Source of the DNA: Smittia aterrima
Lineage: Eukaryota > Arthropoda > Insecta > Diptera > Chironomidae
Assembly: GCA_033063855.1 (NCBI GenBank)
Contig: CP093830.1
Coordinates: forward strand, 15,996,854-16,060,853
DNA: 64,000 nucleotides
Direction: 5' to 3'
Part shown: positions 25,514 to 38,652 of the stretch, in pieces
How the letters are laid out: every line of letters begins with the position of its first letter
Numbering within the stretch: position 1 is the first letter of the stretch
Translations under genes and position numbers: made by a program
Notes under the pieces: model-generated
The model's database searches: none
What the model was told of the DNA's origin: nothing
Seen by the model: only the letters and a program-made list of their open reading frames with translations

Positions 25514-28500
25514 TGATTATTTTCGGGTGGATAATTTAAAAAAAAAACTTCCTCCTCTCGCCGCTGACCTCTTTTCAAGGTTTTTTTTCGTTGGTTTATT
25601 CCACGAGCAGCGCTTTTATCTCATTTTTATTTTAGAGATAAATATGGGCTTCAATTTAGATCATCACTAGACACAGATACACTCACAGATAAATGAATTT
25701 TATTCAATTAAAACTAAGAGAGAGCATCAAAAATAATTAGATTCAATTATGGAACTTTAAGAGCTAAGCTTCACTTTTATATTTTATTCCTTCCTGCTTA
25801 GCGCTTAGCGGCGTTAGAATGATTAAGACGAGTTTTCGCGTTGGAGTCTACTTAATCCACTTTGAACGAGACAACTCTAAACTTTCAAGTTTAATTTACG
25901 AAATGGATAAACTCTCCCTCTCTCTGAGCTTTTAATTGTTTCCGGAAAAATGTTTGCGAAAACTTTCCATGCGCGCTTAGAGTAAATGAATTACGTCTGA
26001 GAATGATTGAGAATGATTTTCATAGTTCGAGTGTTTTTAATTGAAGTTATTAGAGCATTAGGGAATCAATTAAGTTTATTATTTCTCCGTTGCCACTACA
26101 ATCGTTTCGATAGCTATGTTGTATGCTTATCCTAGACCAGCAAATAGTCTTCAGAAGAGAAAGACGCAATTGTCGATGTTATCGATTGCACGCTTCGTAT
26201 TATAACTTCTAATTCACTGTTGCATTGCCACACAATCGAGCCTTCCACGAGAACTCATAATTGTAGTTTTTTTTTCTATGATTCACTCTGTCGTTGTAAT
26301 CGTGAGTTTCTATGCATTAATTTCCCGTCTAGCCTCGTTCACGAAACCTTCCGTTTTATTGTTTAAGTCATAAATAAAACACTTTTTCACCCCCCTTATA
26401 CACAATCCTTGTTAGAATGTTTATTTTATAATATTTTTATCCCCGCCGGGGTAATCGCTGCATATGTTCTAATTGTTACACAACATTCTCTTGTTCTCGA
26501 GATAGTTTCTACGATATGATGATGAAAGATCTCCTCACGATAATGAGCAGCGCGATTAGTGCCAGGAACTGAATTATATAATTTTGAGATTGGAGCGCGT
26601 TACAAAAGCAAGCGGTTTAAGATTTATCTTTTGTTGTGATTCTTGCTTTAAAAAAAGAACAAAGAAATCACCAACGTTTTCTTAAAGATGTTAAAGGTTT
26701 CACAGCTCAAAGCAAACTAAATAAAATATTGGATTTACCTATGTGCCGCTCTCTTCCTTCACTTTCCAGTGGAAGCTTTCCATATTGAGTGAAAATAACT
26801 GAAAAGAGAGAATCGTTGTTTTGAAGAATTACATTTGACAGAACTTTTTTTTAATTAATTTAATTAAAATAAAATAAGTTTGTAAAGCCAGAACTTCTTT
26901 TTTTTACGCAATAAGAAACTCGACTCACATCATCGAGTAATTAAAATGATTCATCTCTACAACATTTTCTGACGCGATTTCTAATTTATTTATATGAAGC
27001 GTGAAAAATCTCTTGACTTTATTTTTCTCGCGATTCCTCCTTTATTTCCCCCTAACTCTCGCTCACTTTTAATCAATGTGCAAAATATGATAGCGGCAGG
27101 AAAGAAAATGCATGTAATGCAACGCTAATGAGGGTGGAAGAAGGGTACGAAGTGGGAATAAATGTTCTTGCTTGCATAAAGTGCAATCCTTCTACCCTCT
27201 CATTCTTAATTATGTCTTCTATGCTTTCAGAAAATATGGTTTCTGTCTGACGCAACGCACCAACATTTTTTCCCTCTCTCTTTGCTTCACTTTTTTGCAT
27301 AAAAAATGCATTCAACTTGAAAGCAAGTGACGAGACATTGAAAATTCAGTTTAAAGTTGAAGATATATCGTTTTCAAAATGAATGAACGTTGCTGTCGAA
27401 CGAATCCAATCCTTTTTACATCAAGCACAAAAGGAACACTGCACAAAAGCTGTTATGTTTTTGTTCCTTTTCGCACTAAGCTCGCTCGGTTGTGTTTTTC
27501 AAAGAGGTGACGAAGAGAGAACTTCATCTAACAGCGTGGAACTTCACTGATTACCGCTCAATGCATTTTAACAAATAAAATTTGTGATTTTATAAATATA
27601 TCTCATTTAAATGAAAACTCAGCAAATGCGTACAGTAAAAACACTCAAAAAACATTCATTTAAATTTTAATTTGCATAGAGAAAACTTACTTACTTCAAC
27701 TCATTAATTTACGCCGGAAGCCGAATTGCGTTAAAACCGCCTCACCCTCAACCGCACAAACGCCCCGGCCTCGGTATCAACCCTGTTTGTTATGCAGAAA
27801 AATCACGACGCAATGATTAACACATCAGCGGGGTTCAACGACCTAAGAACAAATTGCACAAATGCATAAAGTGTAAAAATCGAAGGGCTTCTCATATTTC
27901 CCATCTCATTTATGATTTCATGGTGGTGAAAAATTAATTTACGTAAACAATGGAATGAGTTTTCCATTTACGCATTCTTCAAACACATGGCTTCCCTCTA
28001 TGTGAATGGTTCGTTTTTAATTTCTGCGCCATTTTGCTTCAACTGGCTGATCATTCAAGCGTCCTGAAGTTTTAAATGAAAAAAAAGAGGCTTTTATAGG
28101 GCTTTTCAAGCAGAAGCAATATTTGCCATTTTAATGGAACGCTGTTGTGCGTACACGATTTCATAACTGAATCGAGTCGTGAGTTGAAAGTTGAAAGGAT
28201 CAATTTTTAAAATGAAATCGCAGGATGCTATTTGATTTCAGTTCAATTTCTTTTTTGTTTGCCATTTGTCGTATGTGACTGAATTTTCCGTTTTTTCTTT
28301 GTAAGCTGCGCCCAACGGACTATGGCGACTTGCGGGAGACTTTTTACAATGCATTTTGGTTAGCCATGGAACAATATTAAAAACTGTTCTTTGTTGGGAG
28401 CATTGAGTAAAATATGAGTTTAATTTTCGCCAGTTTTCAAGAGGAAACAAACAAAAGTGGTCTGGTACACACGAGTAAATTCTCAAAAAATTTATTCTAC

Positions 28501-29279
28501 TGGAGAGCTTTCCAAAGCTTCATAAATGCTGTTGTTTGCATTAGTTTAACTAACCATGAAGTAATTTACTAGCTAAAACATAAGTTTTGAGTAAAAATAA
28601 TTTTTCAACAAACAAAATTAAAATTACAATTTAAAAAATTACTTTTATATTTAATTTGAATAAAATCATATTTGAAATAAATATTCATTGGAGTTGATAA
28701 AAATTAAAGCAAGCCTAATCGAGAGAAGTGAATTTAATCAAAGTAATTAAATATTATTGAAGTTTGTTTTAATAATAAAATGTGTCAATCATGAAAGATA
28801 ATTAATTGCGAACGAATGATCCTTTGGACAAACAAAAAAAAACGGTTTGGCTGAAAAGTTCAAATCTTGAAGCACAGATGGCTCTTTCGCTTTTTCTGTT
28901 TATATTTTTCAGTGTGGAAGCATAAAAAATATTTGCAGCATAAAAATAAATTTTTAAATTAACTTTATGAAGATTTTGTTCGTAAAAGACTTTTTTATCT
29001 TCTTGGATGTGGACTACGACTTTTATCATTTATTTAAAATTTCATGTTCATATTTTGTTGAATAATAATTTTTCTCTTTCTTTCAAATCCTTGATAACAA
29101 TTTCCTTGATTTTCCTTTTTCTTTAAACTCCTCAGAATTATTCTAAAAATTATAAATTTAGTCTCTTAATTTAAGAGACTATGTTGCAAGAGTTTTCCAT
29201 CAAAACTTGATCGCAATCCATTTTAAAATTAATCAATTTGTGCTCAAGTAAATTTTTTCTATCGAATTTGCCGGGAAGT
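25514..29279. other. Intergenic region between SRPK and Ephrin
   Basis: About 3.8 kb between the SRPK stop codon and the first Ephrin coding exon, both on the minus strand. I see no coding gene. It should contain the 3'UTR of SRPK (minus strand, below 29280), including a perfect 11-bp inverted repeat at 29159-29181, and the 5'UTR and promoter of Ephrin above 25513. The stretch 28560-28800 is strikingly A/T-rich. Confidence 0.5.
29159..29181. repeat. Perfect 11-bp inverted repeat downstream of SRPK
   Basis: TAGTCTCTTAA, one central T, then its exact reverse complement. It lies about 100 nt past the SRPK stop codon, so it would sit in the 3'UTR, where it could form a very tight hairpin or simply be a palindromic DNA site. 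Confidence 0.7.
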
Positions 29280-32200
29280 TTATTTTTCATCTTGAAGCCA
29301 AACATGATTGAGACACTGGCCAGCACTTGCTCTCAGCAAAGGATTGTACTCTAACATAGGAAGAAGGAAATCAGTGAAACGACGAGCATCATCCACGTTC
29401 CAATGGTATTTATCTATAAGAACTGAGAATAAATTCCAAGTTTTGAGCTTCGTGATGTGTCGAAGATTTCCTGAAGAAAACAAGATTTTTAATTAAAAAG
29501 TTTCAAGAAGACGCGACGCCATTACCATAACTTGTAAAGAACTTTAATCCATTTTTGCCTCGCATTATCAAACTTGTCGGAATCGTTCCTAAAAGTTCAA
29601 TAATATGAGCCAAATGATCTTCGTCTCGCGAGTAATTTTCTCCTGAATGCGGATCAAAGAGATAGTCGCCAGTTGCTAATTCAAAGGCCAAACAAGCTGT
29701 GCTCCAAATGTCGGCTGAGTAAGTATACGGAACTCCGAGTAAGACTTCAATCGAACGATATTGACGAGTTTGAATATCATCCGTGAAGTGATAATGCTGA
29801 AATCGAAATTATATCAAAAATATTGTGAATAGAAATGAATCTTTCGAATGATTTACTTCAAAACAAGCATTGCCGAGGTCAGCGATTTTCACCCTAACAT
29901 CAGAACTGTTAACAAGACCTTGAAGGACACTCGAGTATGAAATTTGTTTGCTCGTAAATTTCGACAGCTTTGGTTGTGGTTTTGTCTGTAATTTTCGATA
30001 TGAATCAGTAATTATAAGCTCTCGACGTAAGCATTCCAATCATTTCCAAACCATAAAATGTTCAGAATTGATTAGTTTACTTCAGCAAAACGCTTCAACG
30101 TCATGAATCACAGATTCGGGATAAGATAAGAATTCATCACGAAAAGCATAGAAATCTATTTCAATTTCGTTTATCTTCACCTTATGATCGCTCTCGTGTC
30201 TTGGTTGATTGTTATTGTTTGAGATGCTTCCTTTGCGTTGCTGTTCCGTTCGGTACCTTCCCGTTGCACCATCAAATTCCATTTCAATCTTATTCAATGA
30301 GGTATTCGAAGATTTAAGTTGATCGAGTATGTTTGTTTTCTCAGTCAATGGCTTCAACACTTGCATCCCTTCCAAGAAAGACGATGAAGTTGTTGTGCTC
30401 GACGACGCTCCAGTTAACTTATCTAAATGATCGTCATCGGACGACAATTCAAGACTATTCGCTAAATAAACAGGAGTTGAGGAGACTTTAACATCGTCAT
30501 CAATAGATTTAATGTTTGAAATGGCTGATAAAGTGGCAGATGGAGCTGATGGTGACGGTTTGTTTGAACTTTTTTCTAGTGTACTAACTAATGGTTTTTT
30601 TTGCGAAAAACAACAAAGAAAAGAACGAAGCATACAAAATTAAAGATAAACGTGATCGAAAGGGCGGCAATGAAGGTTTACCATAAGAGTCGGGGAACCA
30701 GTGAGCTCCATAACCGCGCTCTTTAAGACTCGTGATCGCCTCGTCGATCTGATTGTTTATCAATGGATCGGGATAAACGATGAGAATATTCTCGGGTTTT
30801 ATGTCCGTATGGATAATTTTACATTTGTTGTGAAGAAACTCCAAACCTTGTAATATCTAAAAAAGAAAAAGAAGAACGAGAAGATTTGTAAAAGTGTTTA
30901 GAGAATAAATTGATTGCATTAACTCACTTGCTTTATTATGGATTTTACTTGTCGAATCGCAAGACCCTGATAATTATTCTTGACGATAAGTTTATAGAGA
31001 CTGCATCCTAAAGCCTCAAACACCAAACATGTGTGAACACCGTTAACACCTTGAACTGTGAAATGATTTAAGAGCTTAACAACTTTCTCATGATTCCCGT
31101 CGTACGGATCGGCGTCTCGTATCACTTCAAGCAGCCTTATCTCGTCGGCAGCAGTTTCCGTGTAGTGCTGCGCCGACTTTACAACTTTCAATGCAACATA
31201 TTTGTCGCCGTCGAGATCTCGACATAGCCACACAGTCGAGAAATGTCCCCAACCGATCTTACGAACAACGCGATAGCGACAATGAAGAATTTCTCCGAGA
31301 TGAATTGGCATGTAACCACCGCGACGATATTGACTAACATCTTCTTGTTCTTCATCTTCTGAACCATACAAACTGCTCTCCTGACTACTCTCTTGATGAT
31401 ATCCACTACCAACATCATCGGTAAAGTCACGAAGTGGCGTAGACCGCGGCTCCGATCTAAAATGAACATCAGAGTTTGTATTTAGCGATAAAGTTTTGGC
31501 TTGCAAACAAATGGCAAATCACGAATTCCGTGAACAATAAAAATAGATTTTCGTATTTATGAAATAAAAAAAAAATAAAAAAGAGTCTACACATGGTACA
31601 CACACTTGCTCTCCGGATGATGTTTCTGGCATTGTGACGACGTAGCGATAGCGCTCTTCTCTATCTTCGACGTCTAATGTTCTTACAACTTGACTTGGCG
31701 TCAGCATAATTGGACCAACCGAAATGCATTTTCGTCGAAGGTTTTTCTTGATCGTTCTCCCTGTTAGATTTTTTGGCTTTTCAAGTGGTTGCGTAAGAGT
31801 TGAATTTGGAATCGTTTCGCTCTCCCAATCCGAAGGCAGATGATGTTCTGACTTTTTAGCATCGACAATTTTCGTTTCATCGTCTTTCTCGACTTGTTTC
31901 GACTCATCAGAAATTATTTCGACTGGAGTTGTCTTTATCAAGAAATAATTGATGAGTTTTCCGATCACGAGAACTGTCAATAGACAGGAAATCAATTGAA
32001 AAAGTTGGCGAATTGAATCGGCGAGAAAGTCTATGGATTTGTTGATGGACGAGTCGATTAAACTGAATGTTGCGTTTGCTTGTTCTGGCTGCATTCTAAG
32101 GCACTTTTACGAAGCAAATTAAGAAGAGAAACGAGAGAGAGACGACACCAGATGATGCTATAAATATTCCATTTTCTCCCCACAGTCACAAAATTTTCTT

Positions 32201-33867
32201 TTTCACTTTCAGATTTTTCTTTCTATCTTCACGCAACAAAATATTTTCTTTTTTTCTACTTTTGAACAATCATCGTTTCCTAAATTCTCTTGCAAATTAA
32301 GAAAAATATTTCCTCAGAAGTTCACTCCTTAAAATTATTGACTTTCGATCAGAACTCTTCGACAATGCTGCATCATCACTGAATGTTATACCGCGAAAAG
32401 AAGTTTTAATACTGCAGCCGTCGCCAGGAAAACGAAAATAAAAAGAATATTTTTGGGTCTGTGGAAAAAAAATGTGAAGCGCGAACTGTGAGAGTTGAGT
32501 TCTTCTCTCATCAAAACGAAAGCAAAACTTAAAAAGAAAAAAATATTTTCAAAAAGCTTTTGCTACTTACAAACATCCTTTGATCTCAACAAAGCCTCCT
32601 CGCTTACGGTTCATCGGAGGTGACAATGACAACGATAAGAAATCTGGTTTAATTTGTTTCTCCTTTTCTTCCAAAATATTTTGCTTCGCTGACGAGTAAG
32701 AGCGTGCATAGTCAAACGATTTCGAGAAGTTGTCTTTGAAGCTCAATGTAGCACTTGGCGACATTGTTATACCAGTGAGAGTGAACTTATTGCTCTGGCT
32801 TTCGAGAGAGCTGGCAAATGGTTTAATCGTCGTTGATGAGTTGCCGAATCGATTGTTGTTCTGTAGAAAACTGATGAAGGGTGATGAGGCGACGCAGCTC
32901 GAAGACGTTAATTGTGCAATCAAGTTGTTGTTTGGTAGATTGGCGAGAGACTTGTATCGATCGTTTGCAACGATTGGATCTTGTGACGTCTTCGTGTCGT
33001 GATATGTATCGAAGTATTTTGTATCAAATTCAAAATTCGTTTGAAGCACTTGAAACGAGTAAGGGCTTTGACTGACGTTTGAGAATGTCTGTTCGGGCTT
33101 TTGATGGCTCTCATTGCTCAAATTCGTTGAAATCGATGGCGTGGATTTAGCGAGTGAAGTTGTTGTTAAATGCGAAATCGTTACGCCACTCAAACGCCGA
33201 GCTGGAGTGTGAATCGAATTCAAACTCGTGGTCGGAGAAAGGTTAGTGAGATTTGCTTGGATCAATGGCGAGAAGCTCGAAACAGGTTTAAAAATATCAT
33301 CATCCGAGTTGTGCGATAGCTTCATGACATCGGACGTTGATCCAGCATTTTTGAGTTTCGAAAGGAACGGCGGCGAAATGGAAGAAGACGCCGAAAATGG
33401 CTCATAATCTGTACCAGAATCGGGCGAAAGGCTTCGAGGGATAGAAGTTTGATTTAAAGGCGAGATATTGTTGAGAATTGCTGAACTGCTGCTATGTCGA
33501 TGGTTTAAAATCACAAAACTAGGTCTCGACAGCTCGGAATATGAAGGTGATGGCGATTCACTTCGATTTTGTTGCTCGAGCTTTTGTCGTTTCTCTTCTT
33601 GAATCTTTTTCTTAATATCCTCAAGAATTCGAGCTGTTTGTTCCACGACGAGTGCAACTGGAAGCGTTGATAGGATGGATGGACGTTGAGTCTCATTTTC
33701 TGGCTCAGGACATTCGTCAGGCTCTTCTAATGATGTGATAATTTCATCCGAAGACGGAGCCATCGGAAGATTTGTCGTTGGCGATATCGGTGCCACTTTG
33801 AATCACAATTTGTGGTTTTATTCAGTAATGAACTTCGATTGCAACAGCAAGAACCGCAGCTCATGAT
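29280..33867 (-). CDS. Srpk79D: SR-protein kinase (SRPK79D type)
   Basis: Ser/Thr kinase that phosphorylates Arg/Ser-rich substrates; the fly homologue acts on Bruchpilot at synapses. Minus-strand exons: 32571-33867 (ATG at 33763), 30928-31456, 30682-30856, about 30112-30587, 29857-29985, 29526-29796, 29280-29470. If the fourth exon ends at 30112 the sum is 2964 nt, 987 residues. The first exon is low-complexity Ser/Pro-rich. The kinase opens with YRVVRKIGWGHFSTVWLCRD (glycine loop), then VALKVVKS (Lys), HTDIKPENIL (catalytic loop), a non-conserved spacer in exon 4, DLGNACFE, then HYHFTDDIQTRQYRSIEVLL, FELATGDYLFDPHSGENYS and RHITKLKTWNL. The split lobe with a spacer and the DLGNAC motif are diagnostic of SRPKs. 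The weak point is the 3' end of exon 4: an in-frame TGA (30082-30084) precedes the best-looking donor, so a weaker upstream donor must be used. Confidence 0.9.
30082..30587 (-). CDS. Srpk79D: SRPK spacer exon with uncertain 3' end
   Basis: Encodes the variable spacer inserted between kinase lobes: Ser/Thr-rich, no known fold. The acceptor after position 30588 gives phase 1 and joins the exon ending at 30682. The open frame runs to TGA at 30082-30084, and a good donor GTAAAC follows only one base later, giving phase 1 while the next exon (acceptor at 29986, TTACAG) needs phase 0. Donors GTGATT (after 30112) and GTTGAA (after 30103) are both phase 0 and restore the frame, but both are weak. Either one of these is used or the sequence has an indel. 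Confidence 0.6.
31604..32094 (-). CDS. Srpk79D: Alternative first coding exon of SRPK with hydrophobic segment
   Basis: An ATG-initiated frame of about 164 codons inside the intron between SRPK exons 32571-33867 and 30928-31456. A donor GTGTGT after position 31604 gives phase 2, exactly what the acceptor at 31457 needs, so it can replace the upstream Ser/Pro-rich exon. Residues about 31-52 are hydrophobic (LISCLLTVLVIG and LINYFLI around one Lys) and could anchor the kinase in a membrane. A charged linker and a basic GRTIKKNLRRK patch follow. Its own start codon and upstream stops suggest a separate promoter near 32100-32400. It could instead be a short independent gene. The link to SRPK rests on phase and position. 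Confidence 0.5.
33727..33864 (-). other. Overlapping upstream ORF in SRPK 5' exon
   Basis: After a good acceptor (TTTTCATATCAG, exon start 33867) the first ATG at 33864 opens a 45-codon frame beginning MSCGSCCCNRSS. It ends inside the main coding frame, past the main ATG at 33763, and is out of phase with it. It may act as a translational repressor. A one-base sequencing error between 33764 and 33800 would instead join this Cys-rich, palmitoylation-like N-terminus to the main frame. Confidence 0.4.
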
Positions 33868-36641
33868 CTGATATGAAAAGAAAAATTTTGTTTATGAAAA
33901 TTTCTTGCTTCATTCTAAGTTCGCAATTGAAACAAAGAATCTTACGCGCACTTCGCGTTAACCCATCAATCTTATATCAACTAACAACACTTACTGTTTA
34001 AAAGCGACTGTTCTGATCATTTTCCTTTTAATACTTCAAGATATCGTCGACTAAACCATTTAATTTACAAAAAATCTATCTGCAGTTTTATAAACTCTTA
34101 AAAAATCAAGAAAATTTCACTCTTAGCACGACGCATGTGCGGGGACTGCAAAAGGAAAAATCCGCTAAGCTTCAACGGAATGCGGCGCGTCGGAAACTTT
34201 AATGAAACTTTCCCATTTTTGGACTTGAATTACTGAAAAGTGAAAGGAGAAACTTCAATTACCATAAAAATATTTTCCTACATCAAATTTTCCTACATCA
34301 AATTTTCCGCTCGAAGAATTTTCCATTTTCATTTGTTTTGGAAAAACTTCGAAAATTTTGTTTTCAAACTTAGAAACAGATGTTTTCGAAAATTCAATTT
34401 GATTTTTATTTCAACAATTTATTGTTCACAAAATTTGACGGTTTTTGGATTAAAAATCTTTTTCTAAAAAACTTAATTGGTTTTTCCTTTTTCTTTTGAT
34501 ATTGTTAAGTTTACTTCCTCATTACACAAATCTAAGTTGATCAGAGGTGGTTGGATTTCTTTGGGTTGATTATGCGGTACATTTTATTACTAAGAAACAT
34601 CCTAGAAGAGCTGCTTTTACTAACGAGAGCACGAGAACTGTTATGAAACATTTAGCCACTTTTTTTTAATCATCAACAGTAAATTAAACTCGCATATTAA
34701 TATTTCAATTCGAAACATGTTGAACAGAGACAATTTTTATTCCAGATTTCAGGAAACAACAAGACATTGACAAACATCGTTCCACAGACTATTTTCACTT
34801 TTTTTTTATTAATTTACAAATTTTGAAATTTGAACGTTAAAACATTGCAAAGACTGCGGCCATGATTAAAGATTTCAATCCTTTCGATTCTAGCAGTAAA
34901 AAGTTTTGATTTGATTGATGATGTATGGAATAGAAATTAATGATTCATTCCGTTTAATGCTCTTTCTTTCCATTAATTATTGGTAAGTTACGAGAAGCAA
35001 TGATTGAGTTGGAATGGTTGGTAGTGGAAATGCCTCAATCAAGGACTCGGTATGCCTCGAGCTGAAGTAAATCGGGAAGTAAATGGAGTCGACTTTTAGG
35101 GCAACAAGGTATTATTAACTGTTTGTTCGTTTGTGTTTATCTGGAGGGAAGTATTTTCGAATTTCTCTTATGTAATGTTTATCCACTTAATTCAAAACCG
35201 CGAATCATCTATTAAACAACTTGACCTGGCTTATTTGCGTTTCTTTAAAACGTTTCCTCCACCAAATAGTCCAAGCTTTCCTCGTTCTGTCCACTGTTGT
35301 CATTGCTGTCGTTATTGTTTCGATTGTTGTGAATAACTACTCTGCTGCTAGTTCTAGCGGGAATGTATTTGCCGTAGCCCTGCTTGTTTTAAGAACATTT
35401 ATGGTGCAACAAAAAAGAGAAGAGGATGAAAGTTGGAAGGATGATTAGATTGAACGTTCGACAGAAACTTAGGAAAAATTAATAAACTTGACAATACCGA
35501 ATAAGTTAAAGAGATTCCAAAAAATCCATTCCAAAAACAAATTTGCAAACATTTAAAACAACAAATTCACTTTTTTCCTTTTTGGGTAATTACACAGAAA
35601 ATAATTTTAAAACCGCGAACCGAAACGCATTCCGACAAAATCCAAAACCAAAACAAAACAATTCTGCACTAAAATTTATTTTTAAACATTTTTCGACGAA
35701 CAAAAAATTATTTTACTTAAGATTAAGAGTACATGCATACAATTGACTAAAGAAACGAAATCATCAACTAATTATAGAACAATTCATGATCGGGACAATA
35801 TAAATATTCAAAGCAGTGTTTCTCAAACTTTGTTAGCCGCGATTGTCGAGAATTTAACGAGACAAAAATATTTATAGTTTAATTTAACTTTTCGTTGATA
35901 TTTCGCTGCTTGCGTGTGAAAACATTTAAAGAATTTTGTGAATGACAACACAAAGTTTATGAAAAACTGTTTTTGAGCTAAATAAGAACTTTTTTAAAAT
36001 CATTCTTTTTCAATTGGACCATTGGGAGGATAAAATTCATTTTTCTTTTTCTATCACTAAGTAAACATTTGAGAATCTAACATTTGAAGAATATCTTGGA
36101 AGAGAGGAGTATTTAAGAAATTACTAAACTACTGAAGAACTAAACAACAAAAAACATCGACGGACCAACACAATTTCTAAAATTAATTTACATATTTTAT
36201 CTTTTTCGGATCTCAAAGAAGTGAGTGCAGATTGATATCGTTTGACGAAGGTTTTAGTTTCAAAAGTATTTTGGTCAAAAATTTTAAGAGGCACGAGAAT
36301 TTCATTGCGATATAAATTGTTAGTTTAGTCTATTGATATGTGCTACCATCCTGCAAATAATAAGAAGAGTTGGAAGAATTTGCATGTGATTTTGGTGTTA
36401 GTATGTTAATTGTTGATTTTCAATTTTATAATGAGGAAAATATCAGTTTAGTTATGAAAATCATTCGGTAAGAAGCAACTGGATTTTTTTATAACTGAAA
36501 AACCTTCATGCGAGTTAAAAATTCAAAAATCGAAAGCCGATTTGGTTAATCACTAAAAATAACTTTTTGACTGTTTTGGGTAAACTAAACTTATTAAAGA
36601 ATAAGACACAAATTACTTTAGAATCACAGGCACATTTGCTT
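33868..36641. other. Intergenic region between Shal and SRPK
   Basis: About 2.8 kb. On the minus strand a donor (AAACA|GTAAGT) near 33995 and the acceptor before 33867 suggest a non-coding SRPK 5' exon just above 33995, with the promoter upstream. A 15-bp tandem duplication lies at 34273-34308. The part next to Shal (below 36642) should be the Shal 3'UTR. No other gene is recognised. Confidence 0.5.
34273..34308. repeat. Tandem duplication of a 15-bp unit
   Basis: Two exact copies of TTTTCCTACATCAAA followed by the first six bases of a third, upstream of the SRPK gene. Likely a recent slippage product. Confidence 0.75.
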
Positions 36642-38652
36642 TTACTTCCTGTGCATGACATTTACCTTGTAGCGATTCTTTCCGCCACAACAACGTCCGC
36701 AGCATTTGTGGAAGAAACCTATTTTGCCTATTCGAGCGTGAATCGGACTTGAGATCGGTGATGGTGTTCCATTTTTCGGGGCACCGTTGAAAGGAGCATC
36801 AGCATCAACAAACTCGCGATCCTAATTACAAGAATAATTTTATTCTTTTTTCTCTCAAAGAAGCCTCACGAGTTAACTTACCGTTGTCTTTTCCAAACAT
36901 TTAAGCAAATGATGATGTTGCAATTCGAAAATATCTTCATCGCTGAAGTCTTCAGATTCAAAGCCATTCTGTTCGTGCCGTAACATTCTGCTCTCAGCCA
37001 ATTTCTTCTTGTTAGCAAACGCTGCCGATGAACTTGCTTTCGCAACTCGAATTCTCGCTAGTCGCGCTTTTCTTTGAGCTTTGCGCTTGTCTGCACGTTG
37101 ATTTTGATGATAGATTCGACTGAAATTTGATACGATGACGGGAACGGGAAGGGCAATGACCAGCACACCGCTAAGCGAGCACACGCCACCAACAATTTTT
37201 CCTGCAATCGTTTCAGGGACCTACAAAGAGAAAAAAAATTAAGTTTATTCATGCACGCATGTTGAGTTAATCTGCTTACCATATCGCCATAGCCCAATGT
37301 AGTCATCGTTACGATTGTATACCAAAAAGCAGCAGGAATTGAGGTGAAGTTCGTACCGTCGACGTTTTTCTCAGCATAGAACATTACAGTGGCGAAAATA
37401 ATGATTGCCATAGCAAGGGAGAAGACGAGGAAACCCAGTTCGGAAGCGCACGATTTAAGCGTGTAGCCTAAAATTCTTAATCCTTGCGAGTGACGAGAAA
37501 ACTTGAAAATCCTAAAGACTCGGAACACTCTCAATGTCACAAATGCACCGGAAACGTCGTCGTTGTCTTGCATAAAGAGTCCAATGTAGTAGGGCCTGTA
37601 GAAGAGACATCATAACAGTTTTTATTTTGTATACACATTGGTATACTTACATGATCGCCACTACATCAATGACTGACATAACGCTTCTCATGAAACGACA
37701 ACGATCGGGAGCCGCAAACAAACGCAGTAAATATTCCGCAGTGAAAATCATGACGCACGCAGTATCAAGACAGAAGAAGACGATCTTGTAGCGCTCGCCA
37801 CAAGGAAGAGTTCCAGCACGACCAGGCCTATGACCGCATGGAACTAAAATATAAAATATAAAGCATTTAATGACAGACTCACACGTAACTCAACCTCGTC
37901 CTCGCACAAACCTGTTTCAATTACGTTAGCCATCACGGAAACTGCAATGAAGAAGCCAGTGACATAGTAGAAAACCAAGGCTGATGTCGATGTGTGAGGA
38001 TTCTCAAATGCGCGCCACATTTTCTCCCTTACATTAGTCAGTGGAGGCTGATTTGATTCTCCATTTTCAGAAAGCTTATCATCCATTAATCTCTCAGTAT
38101 TTTCCCGCTTTCTATCGCGATACTCTTCATAACAACAATCTCCAATTACATCGGGCAGGATGCCAAAGAAAGCAAGCTCTTCGTCATACGACAATAGACA
38201 TTCAGTTCGAGGGAAATGAAGCTTTCCTATAAAACAATGTATTCATCTTCAATCTCCTTCCTCTCTCTTTCTTTTCTTCATCTTCTTACCCGTGTGATAA
38301 TAGTTGAGAATGTGTCTGAACATTTCCGGATCACGATCAAAAAAATATTCGTTCGTCTCTTCATCGTAGAAGAACTCGCGTTCTGTCGATCCGAGTAATG
38401 TGTCGGGATACTTTTCGAGTGTTTTTCTCCAAGTCTCGAATCGTCTTCCCGAAACATTTATTTGCATTTTTTCATCTTCAGGCTTGCGATCTTTCAACAC
38501 AGGTGGGGGAGGTAGAGGACTTGCTGCAATCGGGACCCACCCAACAGCGGCGGCTCTGGCAAACTGGGGGAAAATATTTTTGAATATTGATTGAGCCGAT
38601 GATAATGGAAGAGATTTCTTACCGGCAACCATGCCGCTGCCACTGACGCCAT
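36642..38652 (-). CDS. Shal: Shal/Kv4 voltage-gated potassium channel
   Basis: Pore-forming subunit of the neuronal A-type K+ current. Minus-strand exons: 38623-38652, 38290-38563, 37912-38226, 37651-37843, 37280-37595, 36882-37220, 36642-36821. Phases match throughout and the sum is 1647 nt, 548 residues. The first exon is only 30 nt (MASVAAAWLP) and joins FARAAAVGWVPIA, the conserved Kv4 N-terminus bound by KChIPs. The T1 tetramerisation domain follows (INVSGRRFETWRKTLEKYPD). S1-S3 come next, then the S4 voltage sensor TLRVFRVFRIFKFSRHSQGL, the pore with filter TTLGYGDMV, and S6 (SLSGVLVIALPVPVIVSNF). The Kv4 C-terminus includes DEDIFELQHHHLLKCLEKTT and a Cys-rich CCGRCC motif. The last exon ends at TAA 36642-36644, but an AAG|GTAAAT site 18 nt before the end could splice to another tail. 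Confidence 0.96.
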